Under the pieces are notes generated by a model. The model had not been told where the DNA came from, searched no databases, and saw only the letters and a program-made list of their open reading frames with translations. The translations under genes were made by a program, and so were the position numbers. A DNA stretch of 64,000 nucleotides. Source: Microtetraspora fusca (lineage in GTDB: Bacteria; Actinomycetota; Actinomycetes; Streptosporangiales; Streptosporangiaceae). The stretch lies in the NCBI RefSeq assembly GCF_001570365.1, contig NZ_BBYK01000069.1, positions 1-64,000 of the forward strand, given 5' to 3'. Shown here one piece after another: positions 44,167 through 52,774 of the stretch. How positions within the stretch are numbered: the first letter of the stretch is position 1; each line of letters starts with the position of its first letter.

Positions 44167-45345
44167 TCAGGCGAAGAGATTCGGCCAATTGCCGCCGCGA
44201 AGCCTTACGTCCGCGGCCACCTCTTTCACCGACCGGCCGTCGGTGTCGACGCGCAGATCACCTGACCCCGCGCGGTCGAGCGCCTTGGCCTCACGCGCCG
44301 CTCGTTCGGCGATACGGTGCAGGGCATCCGAGTCCAGCCCTCTCAGCTCGTCACCCGGTGTGGCCGGCCCGCCTCCCCGGCCACGCCGCCCGACGCGCTC
44401 GGACAGCGTTGCCGGCCCAGCGTGAAGACGACACACGGTCAATGCCATTCCGGGCAGCAGCTCGGCGTAGCCACGGACAGTGTCATCGGAGTCGGCCTCT
44501 CCGGAGACGATCAGGCACTGGGCACCCACCACGCGATATCCGGCCCAGATGGCCGCAAGGTTGCGCGCCTTGAGGCGATGACTGTCCACGTCGTCGTCCG
44601 CGACGGGACGCAGCGCGCCGATCTGCTTCACATCGACATAGGCGGCTCGCACGCCGGTCCGGTAGACCTGCATGAAGATCTCGTAGCCGACCGTCGACTT
44701 CCCGACCGCAGTAGCACCGCGGAGCCACAGCACGGGTACTGGCGTCGAAGTGGGTGCGGTATCCACCTGTGCTATCGGCGGGTGGCTCCGTCGGTCAACG
44801 AAGCCGAGGAACGTCGCGGCGGGGAGGGCGCCTGGCCATCCCCCAGCTCGCTCACGGATCAGCTGGGCTGTCTCGGACGCCGCCAAGCCATCGGTGTCCA
44901 TGCACATGTCGGCGTAGTCGCTCCGATCCAGGGCCTCCGCTTCAGCGACCGCCTCCTCCACCAGTTCCGGACGCCACCCCCGCCCGATGAAACGTTCCTT
45001 GAGCTCAGCGCTGTCGACGCGCAGTCGGCACAACGTGAACGCGGCCTCGGGAAGAAGGGCTGTGTATTCACGAACCTCCTCGGGAGTGTCGACAAAGCCC
45101 GCAAGGACCAGACACTGCACCCCTTCCTGCCGAAAGTGCGGCCACATCGCGGCCAGATTCCGCGCTCGGACGTGATGCGTCATGCCCTCCGGCATGGGGT
45201 AACACAGGCTGATCTGGTCAGCGTCAACGAACGCCACCTTGACGCCACCGCGACTCAGCTGTGCAAACACTTCCCAGCCAGCCGAGGACTTCCCGACACC
45301 CGTAGGTCCCGACAGCCATAACAGAGGCAGAGGAACGTCACTCAT
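44167..45345 (-). CDS. Tandem P-loop kinase-like protein
   Basis: 392 residues made of two homologous P-loop modules. Module 1: GPTGVGKS at 13-20, FVDADQISLCYP near 40-50, HHVRARNLAAMWPHFRQEG, LCRLRVDSAELKERFIGRG. Module 2: GATAVGKST at 210-218, YVDVKQIGALRP, HRLKARNLAAIWAGYRVVG, VCRLHAGPATLSERVGRRG. The pattern (P-loop, D-x-D/K-QI strand, nucleoside-like region, R-x-R lid) suggests small-molecule kinases of the AAA_33/zeta-toxin/APS-kinase type. Substrate unknown; no antitoxin gene lies alongside. The start at MSDVPLPLLW is preferred although the ribosome site is weak; upstream sequence is not conserved-looking. Confidence 0.75.
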   Translation of the reverse strand: MSDVPLPLLWLSGPTGVGKSSAGWEVFAQLSRGGVKVAFVDADQISLCYPMPEGMTHHVRARNLAAMWPHFRQEGVQCLVLAGFVDTPEEVREYTALLPEAAFTLCRLRVDSAELKERFIGRGWRPELVEEAVAEAEALDRSDYADMCMDTDGLAASETAQLIRERAGGWPGALPAATFLGFVDRRSHPPIAQVDTAPTSTPVPVLWLRGATAVGKSTVGYEIFMQVYRTGVRAAYVDVKQIGALRPVADDDVDSHRLKARNLAAIWAGYRVVGAQCLIVSGEADSDDTVRGYAELLPGMALTVCRLHAGPATLSERVGRRGRGGGPATPGDELRGLDSDALHRIAERAAREAKALDRAGSGDLRVDTDGRSVKEVAADVRLRGGNWPNLFA

Positions 45346-45474
45346 CCACGCGACAGTAACGGGCTCCTGATGAAGCGAGCGAGCGCATTTCGCCGCGCGC
45401 AGCCCCGCGCCCACGACACCGCCGAAGACGTTGTCGAGGGGCCGAGAACATCCTGAGGTGGGAGGCGGACGGCC

Positions 45475-45590
45475 ACCCGCACCACGACGTTGTTGCCGTT
45501 CCTCGTCCTGACCGGTCTCGGCACCGGTGTGGTGTCGCCGGTGCTGCCGGCCGTCGCGATCGCCTCCGTTGCGGCCGGTGTGGGGCAGAA
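45475..45590 (+). pseudogene. Fragment of an MFS transporter
   Basis: A plus-strand piece reading TTLLPFLVLTGLGTGVVSPV then LPAVAIASVAAGVGQ matches a transmembrane pair of drug-efflux MFS proteins of the EmrB/QacA type. It is cut on both sides. It lies in the intergenic gap between the kinase and AraC genes. Confidence 0.5.
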
Positions 45591-45640
45591 ACAGGATCAC
45601 ACATGGACGCGACCCGAGCGGAGCCAGGAAGGCGGCTGAT

Positions 45641-46402
45641 CTATTTCGCGGCCAGCGCGGAAGGAGCGAATCCGAACGCGCGCGAGAAGGCCGCGGTGAA
45701 CGACGCCGGCGAGGAGTAGCCCAGGCGGCTCGCGACCTGAGAGATCGTGGACGTGCGCAGCAGCGGCACCGAGGCGACAAGCCGAGCGCGCGTCCGCCAG
45801 GCGGCCGGACTGATGCCTGTCTCACGACGGAAGCGACGGGTGAAGGCGCGCTCGCTCATGACCAGGCGGCGCGCCCAGTCCTCGTTGGTGACCTGGACAT
45901 CAGGGTCGGCGAGGTACTCGCGGCAGAGGTCCGTCAGGTCCGGCGACGAGGGCAGCCCGACGTGGAGCGGCACCGGGCTCAGGCGGGTGATCTCGTGCAG
46001 CAACAGTGCCGCGATCGCCCCCTCGCGGCCGGCGAGGTCGTACTCGGCCTCGAAGTCGACGGCGACGAGCAACAGCTCACGGAGAAGAGCCGTGACGTCG
46101 ACGACGGTGCACACGTGGGGCCACCAGGGCACCGCGTCCGGCTCGATGTAGAGGCTGCGGGTGCTGACGTCGAGCATCCTGACGCGGTGGCGGGTGTCCG
46201 CCGGGATGAGGACGGCGCGGTCGGTCGGCACCGTCCACGTCCCGTCGTCGGTCTCGACGATCATCACGCCCGTGGCGCCGTACAGGAACTGCGCGCGCCG
46301 ATGCCGATGCCAGTCGAGAACCTGTCCCGGGGCATAGTCCGTCCCGATGGGCAGCACGGCTCTCGCGACCTGATCGACGTCGGCGAGTTGAACGTTCCGC
46401 AC
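45641..46402 (-). CDS. AraC family transcriptional regulator
   Basis: About 253 residues. N-terminal cupin (PGQVLDWHRHRRAQFLYGATGVMIVET, VLIPADTRHRVRMLD) and C-terminal double helix-turn-helix (about 165-253: VTNEDWARRLVMSERAFTRR, STISQVASRLGYSSPASFTA). It resembles the AraC group that controls a neighbouring efflux or permease gene. The open frame continues to 46471, but that would overlap the divergent TSUP gene; GTG at VRNVQLADVD is preferred and leaves room for a promoter containing the 10-bp inverted repeat. It likely regulates the divergent permease and itself. Confidence 0.85.
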   Translation of the reverse strand: MRNVQLADVDQVARAVLPIGTDYAPGQVLDWHRHRRAQFLYGATGVMIVETDDGTWTVPTDRAVLIPADTRHRVRMLDVSTRSLYIEPDAVPWWPHVCTVVDVTALLRELLLVAVDFEAEYDLAGREGAIAALLLHEITRLSPVPLHVGLPSSPDLTDLCREYLADPDVQVTNEDWARRLVMSERAFTRRFRRETGISPAAWRTRARLVASVPLLRTSTISQVASRLGYSSPASFTAAFSRAFGFAPSALAAK

Positions 46403-46420
46403 ACGCCCAGCGTAGTGGCT

Positions 46421-46455
46421 GACAATCGAAATATATGGACCGAGCTTCGATTGTC
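46421..46455. promoter_or_regulatory. 10-bp perfect inverted repeat between araC-type and TSUP genes
   Basis: GACAATCGAA and TTCGATTGTC pair without mismatch across a 15-base AT-rich centre that contains the annotated ATG of the permease. It is a strong operator candidate for the AraC regulator, overlapping a TATATT -10-like element on the minus strand. If it is an operator, the permease start could lie further downstream. Confidence 0.6.
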
Positions 46456-47313
46456 CGCCAGAAGCTGGCATTGCTTGACTCGTGGCTCGTGAGCGTCCTC
46501 GTGCTGGCCGGGATCGGCCTCCTCACCGGCCTGACCACCGTGCTGTTCGGATTCGGCGGCGGATTCGTCACCGTTCCGGTCATCGTGTGGGCCGACGCGC
46601 GTCTCGGCGCCGACGCGGCCCATGTCGCGGTCGCGACATCCGCCGTGGTCATGATCTTCAACGCGTGCGTCGCGACCGTCGCGACCGACCGCGCCGTCCT
46701 GAACCTGCTGCGCCGGAGCACGCCCCTGCTGGCCCTCCTCGCCGTCGGTGGCGCGATCGGCGCCCTCGCGAGCCGATGGACCCCCGCGTTCGTGACGCAG
46801 TGGGCCTTCATCGCCTACCTCGTCGCCACGATCGTCGACGTACTCGTGCGGCCCGGCTTCCTTCACCGCCGAGCGGAAAGCGCGGTCACGGGCTCCGGCC
46901 GCAGAGGGGAGACCGGTCGAATCCGTGCCGCGCTCGGCATTCCCATCGGCGCGACGGCGTCGTTCCTCGGTGTCGGGGGCAGCGTCATGACCGTTCCCCT
47001 GCTTCGCAGGCTGGGCCATGACATGCGCACGGCCACCACGCTGGCCAACCCGCTGACGCTCGCCGTCGCGACGCCGGCGCTCGTTCTCTTCGGCACGGAG
47101 AACGCAGGGAGCCCCGCGTCCGCGGGCGTCTTCCTCTATGGTCCGGTCGACCTCGGCGCCGCTGCGGTGCTCCTCGCCGGCGCCCTGCCGGTGATCGTCG
47201 TCATGCGCCGCCGTCCGCCGCGCGTCTCCGACAGGCTCCACGCATGGAGCTACCTGGCGCTTCTCATCCTCGTCACCGCCACGATGGCCGGCCTCTCCCT
47301 CGACGACGCCTGA
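46435..47313 (+). CDS. TauE/SafE (TSUP) family membrane permease
   Basis: 292 residues with about eight transmembrane helices in two related halves. Family motifs: GFGGGFVTVPVIVWADARLG in half 1 and GVGGSVMTVPLLRRLGHDMR in half 2, both followed by ATS/ATTLANPL-type helices. TSUP proteins export sulfite, sulfonates or other organic anions. It is divergent from an AraC regulator, so probably substrate-inducible. The ATG sits within the loop of the inverted repeat and has no ribosome site; a downstream GTG near residue 19 is possible but would cut into the first helix. Confidence 0.85.
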   Translation: MDRASIVRQKLALLDSWLVSVLVLAGIGLLTGLTTVLFGFGGGFVTVPVIVWADARLGADAAHVAVATSAVVMIFNACVATVATDRAVLNLLRRSTPLLALLAVGGAIGALASRWTPAFVTQWAFIAYLVATIVDVLVRPGFLHRRAESAVTGSGRRGETGRIRAALGIPIGATASFLGVGGSVMTVPLLRRLGHDMRTATTLANPLTLAVATPALVLFGTENAGSPASAGVFLYGPVDLGAAAVLLAGALPVIVVMRRRPPRVSDRLHAWSYLALLILVTATMAGLSLDDA

Positions 47314-47469
47314 GGGAGGCATCCCGAAGGCTTCGGGTGCGCCGGTGCACGGGGCCCGGGGGCCGGGGTGTGCCTGCGGTGCACGGGGACGTGCGGTCCG
47401 CTCACATGGAGGTTCTTCACCATCGCGGTGGTGGAGCGTCTCAAGGAGGAGCGCGCCCGCATCGACGGT

Positions 47470-48585
47470 TCAAGCTATGAGCAGGCGGAGGCCGAGATCT
47501 GCCGCGTCGAGGTCGGCGAGGTCGCTGTTGCGCTCGGCCCACCGGCCGGAGTCGAGGTCGTCGCTGAGGCTTCGCACCGCCCGCTGCTCGGCCTCCGGCC
47601 CGACCCTCGTCCACACCGACATCGCACGGCGCACGTGATCCTCCAGGTACGCCGCCGGTCGGCGCCAGTACGCCTCGAACAGGCCATCAGCGCAGTCCCA
47701 CGGGATGGGCACCGGCTCAGCGCGGGCGCCGATCGCGTCGACCATCCCAGCAAGCGAGGGAAATTCTGCGAGGACGGCGGCGAACTCGGGCAGGTAGTCG
47801 CGGGTAAGCCAGAACCGGTCCTGCCATCCGGGCTCGTCGGTGTCGAACGTGAGCACCACCACGCGGTGGGCCACGCGCCGCATCTCGCGCAGCCCGGCTA
47901 TCGGGTCCCCCCAGTGGTGAACGGTGGAGACGGCCATCGCGACGTCGAAGGACCGGTCCTCGAACGGCAGGCTCTCCGCGGCGGCGGCCACGCACGGCGC
48001 CGAGTCGGCAGGCCGCTGCCCCCGCATGACCGCCGATGGCTCCACCGCGGTCACGTCGCGATCAGCGGGCTCGTAGGAGCCGGTGCCGGCCCCGACGTTC
48101 AGCACCGTCTGCGCGTCCCCGAGCGCGTCCCAGATCTGCGCGGCGATCCGCGGCTCGGTACGCCGTGTCGCGGTGTAAGCGCCGCCGATCGCGTCGTACA
48201 GCCGTGCACCGAGCATCCCCAGTTGCTCCTCCGGTGTCACCTTCAGTCCCTTCGCCCGTGCCTCAAGTTCCCTGTCGATGGCCGCCACCATGGCATCAGC
48301 GCGATCACGCCGCTCCAGCAGCAGGCCGCGCAGTCGGCGCAGGTGCGCGACCACGTCGGTGGACGGGTCGCCGACCAGTTCCGCGACCTCCCGCAGCCCG
48401 AAGCCCAACCGCCGATAGGCCAGCACCTCCCGCAGCCGCTCCACGTCGTCCGCCGAATAGGCCCGGTACCCGGCCGCGGTCCGCGCCGACGGCCGAACGA
48501 GCCTGATCTCGTCATAGTGATGCAGCGTGCGGACGCTCACGCCGGCCAGCTCGGCCACGTGTCCCACGGTCCAGTGATCCTCCAC
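47470..48585 (-). CDS. MerR family regulator fused to a SAM methyltransferase
   Basis: 371 residues. N-terminal MerR domain: TVGHVAELAGVSVRTLHHYD, VRPSARTAAGYRAYSADDVE, then a dimerisation helix with LRRLRGLLLERRDRADAMVA and a TPEEQ-containing linker. From about residue 125 a class I methyltransferase: VLNVGAGTGSYEP (motif I), VTAVEPSAVMRGQR, FDVAMAVSTVHHWGDP, VVVLTFDTDEPGW. The GTG start gives the standard MerR N-terminus; the frame is open to 48798 but the extension is not family-like. The MT half could sense SAM or a ligand, or methylate a substrate. The gene is monocistronic and divergent from hyuA, with about 300 bases between. Confidence 0.85.
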   Translation of the reverse strand: MEDHWTVGHVAELAGVSVRTLHHYDEIRLVRPSARTAAGYRAYSADDVERLREVLAYRRLGFGLREVAELVGDPSTDVVAHLRRLRGLLLERRDRADAMVAAIDRELEARAKGLKVTPEEQLGMLGARLYDAIGGAYTATRRTEPRIAAQIWDALGDAQTVLNVGAGTGSYEPADRDVTAVEPSAVMRGQRPADSAPCVAAAAESLPFEDRSFDVAMAVSTVHHWGDPIAGLREMRRVAHRVVVLTFDTDEPGWQDRFWLTRDYLPEFAAVLAEFPSLAGMVDAIGARAEPVPIPWDCADGLFEAYWRRPAAYLEDHVRRAMSVWTRVGPEAEQRAVRSLSDDLDSGRWAERNSDLADLDAADLGLRLLIA

Positions 48586-48818
48586 GGCACCGACTATGCA
48601 GCCTGACGCCACGTGAGACTCAAGAGCCTCACTCACGGCGGCAACAGCCGAACGCGAAGCCGCGGTCCGAGGCGACTCCTGCAAGCCGGAGCGATGGTCT
48701 GGTGCAGAGAAGCGGGCGTGCTCGTGCGCCCGCCCGGCGATCCCGCACTGGTCAGTGCCCCGCCCGAGTAGCACTCGTTGCTCCATCAAGAGGCGCAATA
48801 AAAAACGGCAACGTAGGG

Positions 48819-48847
48819 TTGCTGATATCTTAACTGCCTCCTACTGT
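48819..48847 (+). promoter_or_regulatory. Promoter and operator of the hyuA operon
   Basis: TTGCTG, a 17-base spacer and TACTGT form a good -35/-10 pair. The spacer contains TGATATCTTAAC (48823-48834), which matches 11 of 12 bases of a motif before the aminotransferase gene next to the GntR regulator (59175-59186). Occupation of the spacer is typical for a repressor site. Confidence 0.55.
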
Positions 48848-48882
48848 AATCCCAGTCGCCTCATTGAGCGAAGGAGATCTCA

Positions 48883-50961
48883 GTGCCCCCCAGTCACGAT
48901 CCTCGACCGGCCGGCTGGCGAGTCGGCGCCGATATCGGCGGCACGTTCACCGATGTCATCGCGCTGGGTCCGGCCGGAGAGGTCGTACCGATGAAGGTTC
49001 CGTCCACCCCGCCCGATTACGGCGCGGGCGTTGTGACGGCGACCACTGCCGTGCTTTCCTCGGCCGGCGCCCAGCCGGAGGCCGTGGTTGCGATGCTGCA
49101 TGGCACGACCGTGGCCACCAACGCGATCCTGTCGATGAGCGGCGTCCGCACAGCGGTGGTCACGACCCGTGGTTTCCGCGACGTGCTGGAAATCGGGCGC
49201 CTGCGCCGGCCGGTGCTCTACGACCTGTCATGGTCCAAGCCCGAGCCCCTCGCCCGACGGCGGAATCGGTACGAACTCGGCCAGCGGATCATGGCCGACG
49301 GACGTCTCGACCCACCGGCCAGTGAAGACGAGGTTCGCACGTTGGCCGCGCGGCTGCGTGCGGACGGAATCGAAGCGGTGGCCGTGTGCCTGCTCAACTC
49401 CTATGTCCGCCCTGATGAGGAGCGGCGGGTCGCCGAGCTGTTGCGAGCCGAACTGCCCGGTGTGTACGTCACGGCGTCGGTCGATGTTTCTCCGCAGCCG
49501 CACGAGTTCGAGCGCACGAGCACCGCGACGGTCAACGCCTACGTCGGTCCCGCCGTGCACGGTTACCTCACCCGTCTGGAAGCAGGGTTGCGGGCCGAGA
49601 AGGTGAGCGCGCCGCTGCTGGTCATGCAATCCAGCGGGGGGCTGCTCGATGCGGCCTCGGTCGCGCAACGGCCGGTGCAGATCATCGAGTCCGGTCCCGC
49701 GGCCGGTGTCACCGCCGTGCAGAAGCTCGCTCAGCTGATGGGCTTGTCCACGGTGGTCGCGTTCGACATGGGAGGGACCACGGCGAAGGCGTCCCTGATC
49801 GAGCACGGCGAACCGTTCGTCTCGGCCGACTACGAGGTCGGGGGCGGCATGAATGGCGCCCGTGGCCTCAGCTCCGGCGCCGGGTATCCGGTGCGGGCAC
49901 CGTCGATCGACATCGCCGAGGTCGGCTCCGGAGGCGGCAGCATCATCTCCGTCGACGCGGCGGGCGCGCTCCATGTGGGGCCTGCCAGCGCGGGTTCTCG
50001 CCCTGGCCCCGCCTGCTACGGCCAGGGCGGTGAGCTGCCGACCCTGACCGACGCCAACGTGACGCTCGGATACCTCAGCCCGCGGGCGCTCGCCGGTGGC
50101 CGCGTGGCGATTCACCCGAATCTGGCCGCGAAGGCGCTGTCACCGGTGGCCGAGCAGCTTGGTGACGACGTGCCGGGTACCGCGCGCGGCGCGTACCAGG
50201 TGGCTGTGTCGAACATGACGACCGCGGTCAAGGCAGTGACCAGCGAACGGGGCCGTGACCCGCGGGAGGCCACCATGGTCGCTTTCGGTGGCGCGGGTCC
50301 TCTCTATGCCGCCGCGCTGGCCCGCGAGCTGGGTATCTCGACCGTGATAGTGCCTGTGTATCCGGGCCTGTTCAGCAGCCTGGGCCTGCTCGTGGCCGAC
50401 ACCGAACGCCACGAACTCACCCCGTACCGGCCCGAGTTCGCCGAGGTGAGCGCGCTCGCCGCGGAGTTCGCGCGGCTGTCCGCGAAGGTGAGCGTGGAGC
50501 TGGGATCCGACGCCGTCGTGGATCGGCTCCTGGACATGCGCTACCGCGGCCAGCGATTCGAACTGCGGATCCGGGTGCCCGACGGCGACCTCACCGACGA
50601 CCTGCTCGCCGAGACGCGGGCGCGGTTTCACGCCGAGCACAAGCGCACCTACGGCCGGGCCGGCACGGACGAACTGGTCGAGCTGGTCAATCTCCGGGTA
50701 CGCGGCCGGCTCCTCACCTCGGTGTCCATCGAGGACGTGCTGAGCCTTCCCGTCGTCGTCGGCGGCGAGCCCACCACCCGCGAATGCCGGTTCGCCGAGA
50801 CCGTGCCCACGCCCGTCGTAGGGCGGTCCGACCTCGGCACCGAGCCCGTCGAGGGACCGATGGTCATCGAGGACATGGACGCCACCACCCTCGTCCCACC
50901 GGGTGCCCGGGTACACCGCGACCGGTTCAACAACATCGTCATCACCTGGGGTGCCTCATGA
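48883..50961 (+). CDS. hyuA: Hydantoinase/oxoprolinase family protein, subunit A (HyuA)
   Basis: 692 residues. Actin/hexokinase-type ATPase core: WRVGADIGGTFTDVIALGPA at the N-terminus, HGTTVATNAILSMSGVRTAV, then MQSSGGLLDAA, IESGPAAGVTA, VAFDMGGTTAKASLIEHGEP, and VAFGGAGPLYAAALARELGI. With HyuB it forms ATP-dependent cyclases that open hydantoins, N-methylhydantoin, 5-oxoproline or lactams, or carboxylate ketones. The exact substrate is not readable. The GTG start has AAGGAGATCTCA before it. Its stop overlaps the ATG of hyuB. First gene of a seven-gene catabolic operon. Confidence 0.9.
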   Translation: MPPSHDPRPAGWRVGADIGGTFTDVIALGPAGEVVPMKVPSTPPDYGAGVVTATTAVLSSAGAQPEAVVAMLHGTTVATNAILSMSGVRTAVVTTRGFRDVLEIGRLRRPVLYDLSWSKPEPLARRRNRYELGQRIMADGRLDPPASEDEVRTLAARLRADGIEAVAVCLLNSYVRPDEERRVAELLRAELPGVYVTASVDVSPQPHEFERTSTATVNAYVGPAVHGYLTRLEAGLRAEKVSAPLLVMQSSGGLLDAASVAQRPVQIIESGPAAGVTAVQKLAQLMGLSTVVAFDMGGTTAKASLIEHGEPFVSADYEVGGGMNGARGLSSGAGYPVRAPSIDIAEVGSGGGSIISVDAAGALHVGPASAGSRPGPACYGQGGELPTLTDANVTLGYLSPRALAGGRVAIHPNLAAKALSPVAEQLGDDVPGTARGAYQVAVSNMTTAVKAVTSERGRDPREATMVAFGGAGPLYAAALARELGISTVIVPVYPGLFSSLGLLVADTERHELTPYRPEFAEVSALAAEFARLSAKVSVELGSDAVVDRLLDMRYRGQRFELRIRVPDGDLTDDLLAETRARFHAEHKRTYGRAGTDELVELVNLRVRGRLLTSVSIEDVLSLPVVVGGEPTTRECRFAETVPTPVVGRSDLGTEPVEGPMVIEDMDATTLVPPGARVHRDRFNNIVITWGAS

Positions 50962-52673
50962 TCCGCGACGCCGTGACCTTCGAGGTCTTCCGCAATGCCG
51001 TCACCGGGATCGCCGACGAGATGGCGATCACGATCCTGCGCACGGCGCACTCGCAGCTCGTCGCGTCCAGCATGGACTTCTCCGCTGCTCTGTGCGACGC
51101 CCACGGCAGGGTGATCGCCCAGGCCAACACCCTGCCAGTGCACCTGGGGTCCATTCCTGACGCGATGGAGGCGATCTTCGACGAGTTCGGCGACCGGATC
51201 CGGCCAGGAGACATCTACCTGCTCAATGACCCATCCCTGGGCGGCATGCACCTGCCCGACATCTTCGCGGTCGCCCCGGTGTTCGCCGGAGAAGCCCTCC
51301 TGGGCTTCGCGGTCACGGTCGTCAACCACACCGACGTCGGCGGCTGGGCGGCCGGTTCGATGGCCGTGCAGTCGACGAGCATCTTCGCCGAAGGGGTGCA
51401 GATCCCGCCGTCGCGCCTGGTCGAGGCCGGCACCATGAACGAGACGTTCCTGCGGCTGATCCTGCGCAACGTCCGCGAACCCGAGCTGCTGCGCGGCGAC
51501 CTCGAATCCCAGCTGGCGGCCTGCCACACCGGGGCCGAAGGCCTGCGCGCCCTCGCGGCGCGGCACGGTGCCGAACGCCTCGCCGGCCTCATCGACGAGC
51601 TGCTCGACTACTCCGAAACCCTGCTGCGCGCCGCGCTCGCCGAGGCCGTCCCCGGCACCTACGAGTTCATCGACCACATCGACGACGACGGCCTCGGGTC
51701 CGGGCCTATCCCGATCCACGTGAAGGCCACGCTGTCCGAGTCCGGGATAGAGCTCGACTTCACCGGCTCCTCGCCGCAGGTCGGCTCCGCGCTCAACGCG
51801 ACGGCCTCGTTCACCCGCTCCGCCGCCTACGCCGCCCTGCAGGGTGTCCTCGCCTCGGACATCCCGGCCAACAGTGGCTTCTACCGGCCGTTCAGTTTCG
51901 TCATCCCGGAAGCCTCCATCCTCAACGGGCAGCGGCCTGCCGCGCGCGGCGCCCGTGGCCTCGTCGGCTTCCGGATCATCGACGCGGTGCTCGGGGCGCT
52001 CGCCCCGGTGTTCCCCACCCGGGTGCCCGCCGCCGGCGACGGCGGACCTGACGGGATCGCGATCGGCCTCGTCGGGCCGGACGGAGAATCCATGGTGCTG
52101 TGGGATCCCCTGGCCGGAGCGTGGGGTGCCCGGCCCGACCGTGACGGCGTGGACGGGATCAGCTCGCTGGGCGCGAACCTGACCAATACGCCGGTCGAGG
52201 AGCTGGAACGCTCCGGTCACATCCGCATTGACGGCTACGGCTACCTCCCCGACAGCGGCGGAGCGGGCCGCTGGCGTGGTGGCCTGGCGACCTTCCGGGA
52301 CATGACGGTGCTGGCGCCCGAGGCCAGCGTGCAGATCAGGTCCGACCGGCGGAAGTTCCTGCCCTACGGGCTGGCAGGCGGTGCGCAGGGGACTCCCTCG
52401 CTCAACGTGCTCGACCTCGGCGGGCCCGGTGAACGAGTGTTGGAGTCCAAGCCGCACTTCGTGATGACCGCGGGAACCCGTCACCGGCATGTGACCGCCG
52501 GCGGGGGCGGGCACGGCATCCCCTTCGAGCGCATCCCGGAACGGGTCCTCGAAGACGTCCTCGACGGCAAAGTAACCCACGAGGGAGCCGAAAGGGACTA
52601 CGGCGTCGTGATCACCGAAGACGGCCTGATCGACGCGAGCGCCACCGCCAGGTTGCGCGGCCAAGCCCGCTGA
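50958..52673 (+). CDS. hyuB: Hydantoinase/oxoprolinase family protein, subunit B (HyuB)
   Basis: 571 residues. HyuB marks: TFEVFRNAVTGIADEMAITI, SSMDFSAALCDAHGRVIAQA, PGDIYLLNDPSLGGMHLPDI, VVNHTDVGGWAAGSMAVQST, ARGARGLVGFRIIDAVLGAL, SGGAGRWRGGLATFRDMTV. The fold pairs with HyuA to bind the substrate and metal. The ATG overlaps the hyuA stop (ATGA). Full length for the family. An MFS carrier starts 101 bases downstream. Confidence 0.9.
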   Translation: MIRDAVTFEVFRNAVTGIADEMAITILRTAHSQLVASSMDFSAALCDAHGRVIAQANTLPVHLGSIPDAMEAIFDEFGDRIRPGDIYLLNDPSLGGMHLPDIFAVAPVFAGEALLGFAVTVVNHTDVGGWAAGSMAVQSTSIFAEGVQIPPSRLVEAGTMNETFLRLILRNVREPELLRGDLESQLAACHTGAEGLRALAARHGAERLAGLIDELLDYSETLLRAALAEAVPGTYEFIDHIDDDGLGSGPIPIHVKATLSESGIELDFTGSSPQVGSALNATASFTRSAAYAALQGVLASDIPANSGFYRPFSFVIPEASILNGQRPAARGARGLVGFRIIDAVLGALAPVFPTRVPAAGDGGPDGIAIGLVGPDGESMVLWDPLAGAWGARPDRDGVDGISSLGANLTNTPVEELERSGHIRIDGYGYLPDSGGAGRWRGGLATFRDMTVLAPEASVQIRSDRRKFLPYGLAGGAQGTPSLNVLDLGGPGERVLESKPHFVMTAGTRHRHVTAGGGGHGIPFERIPERVLEDVLDGKVTHEGAERDYGVVITEDGLIDASATARLRGQAR

Positions 52674-52774
52674 AGGCTACTACCGGTCCAGAAAACATGC
52701 GCGGTCCAGCACCTGGTCGAGCTCGGGCACCGCGCCGTGATCCCATCCTCACTGACCGATTGGACTTTCCCCCC

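Noticed and set aside
45641-46471. Longer start for the AraC regulator at 46471
   Set aside because: It would overlap the divergent permease start and the 10-bp inverted repeat; the GTG at 46402 gives a normal family N-terminus.
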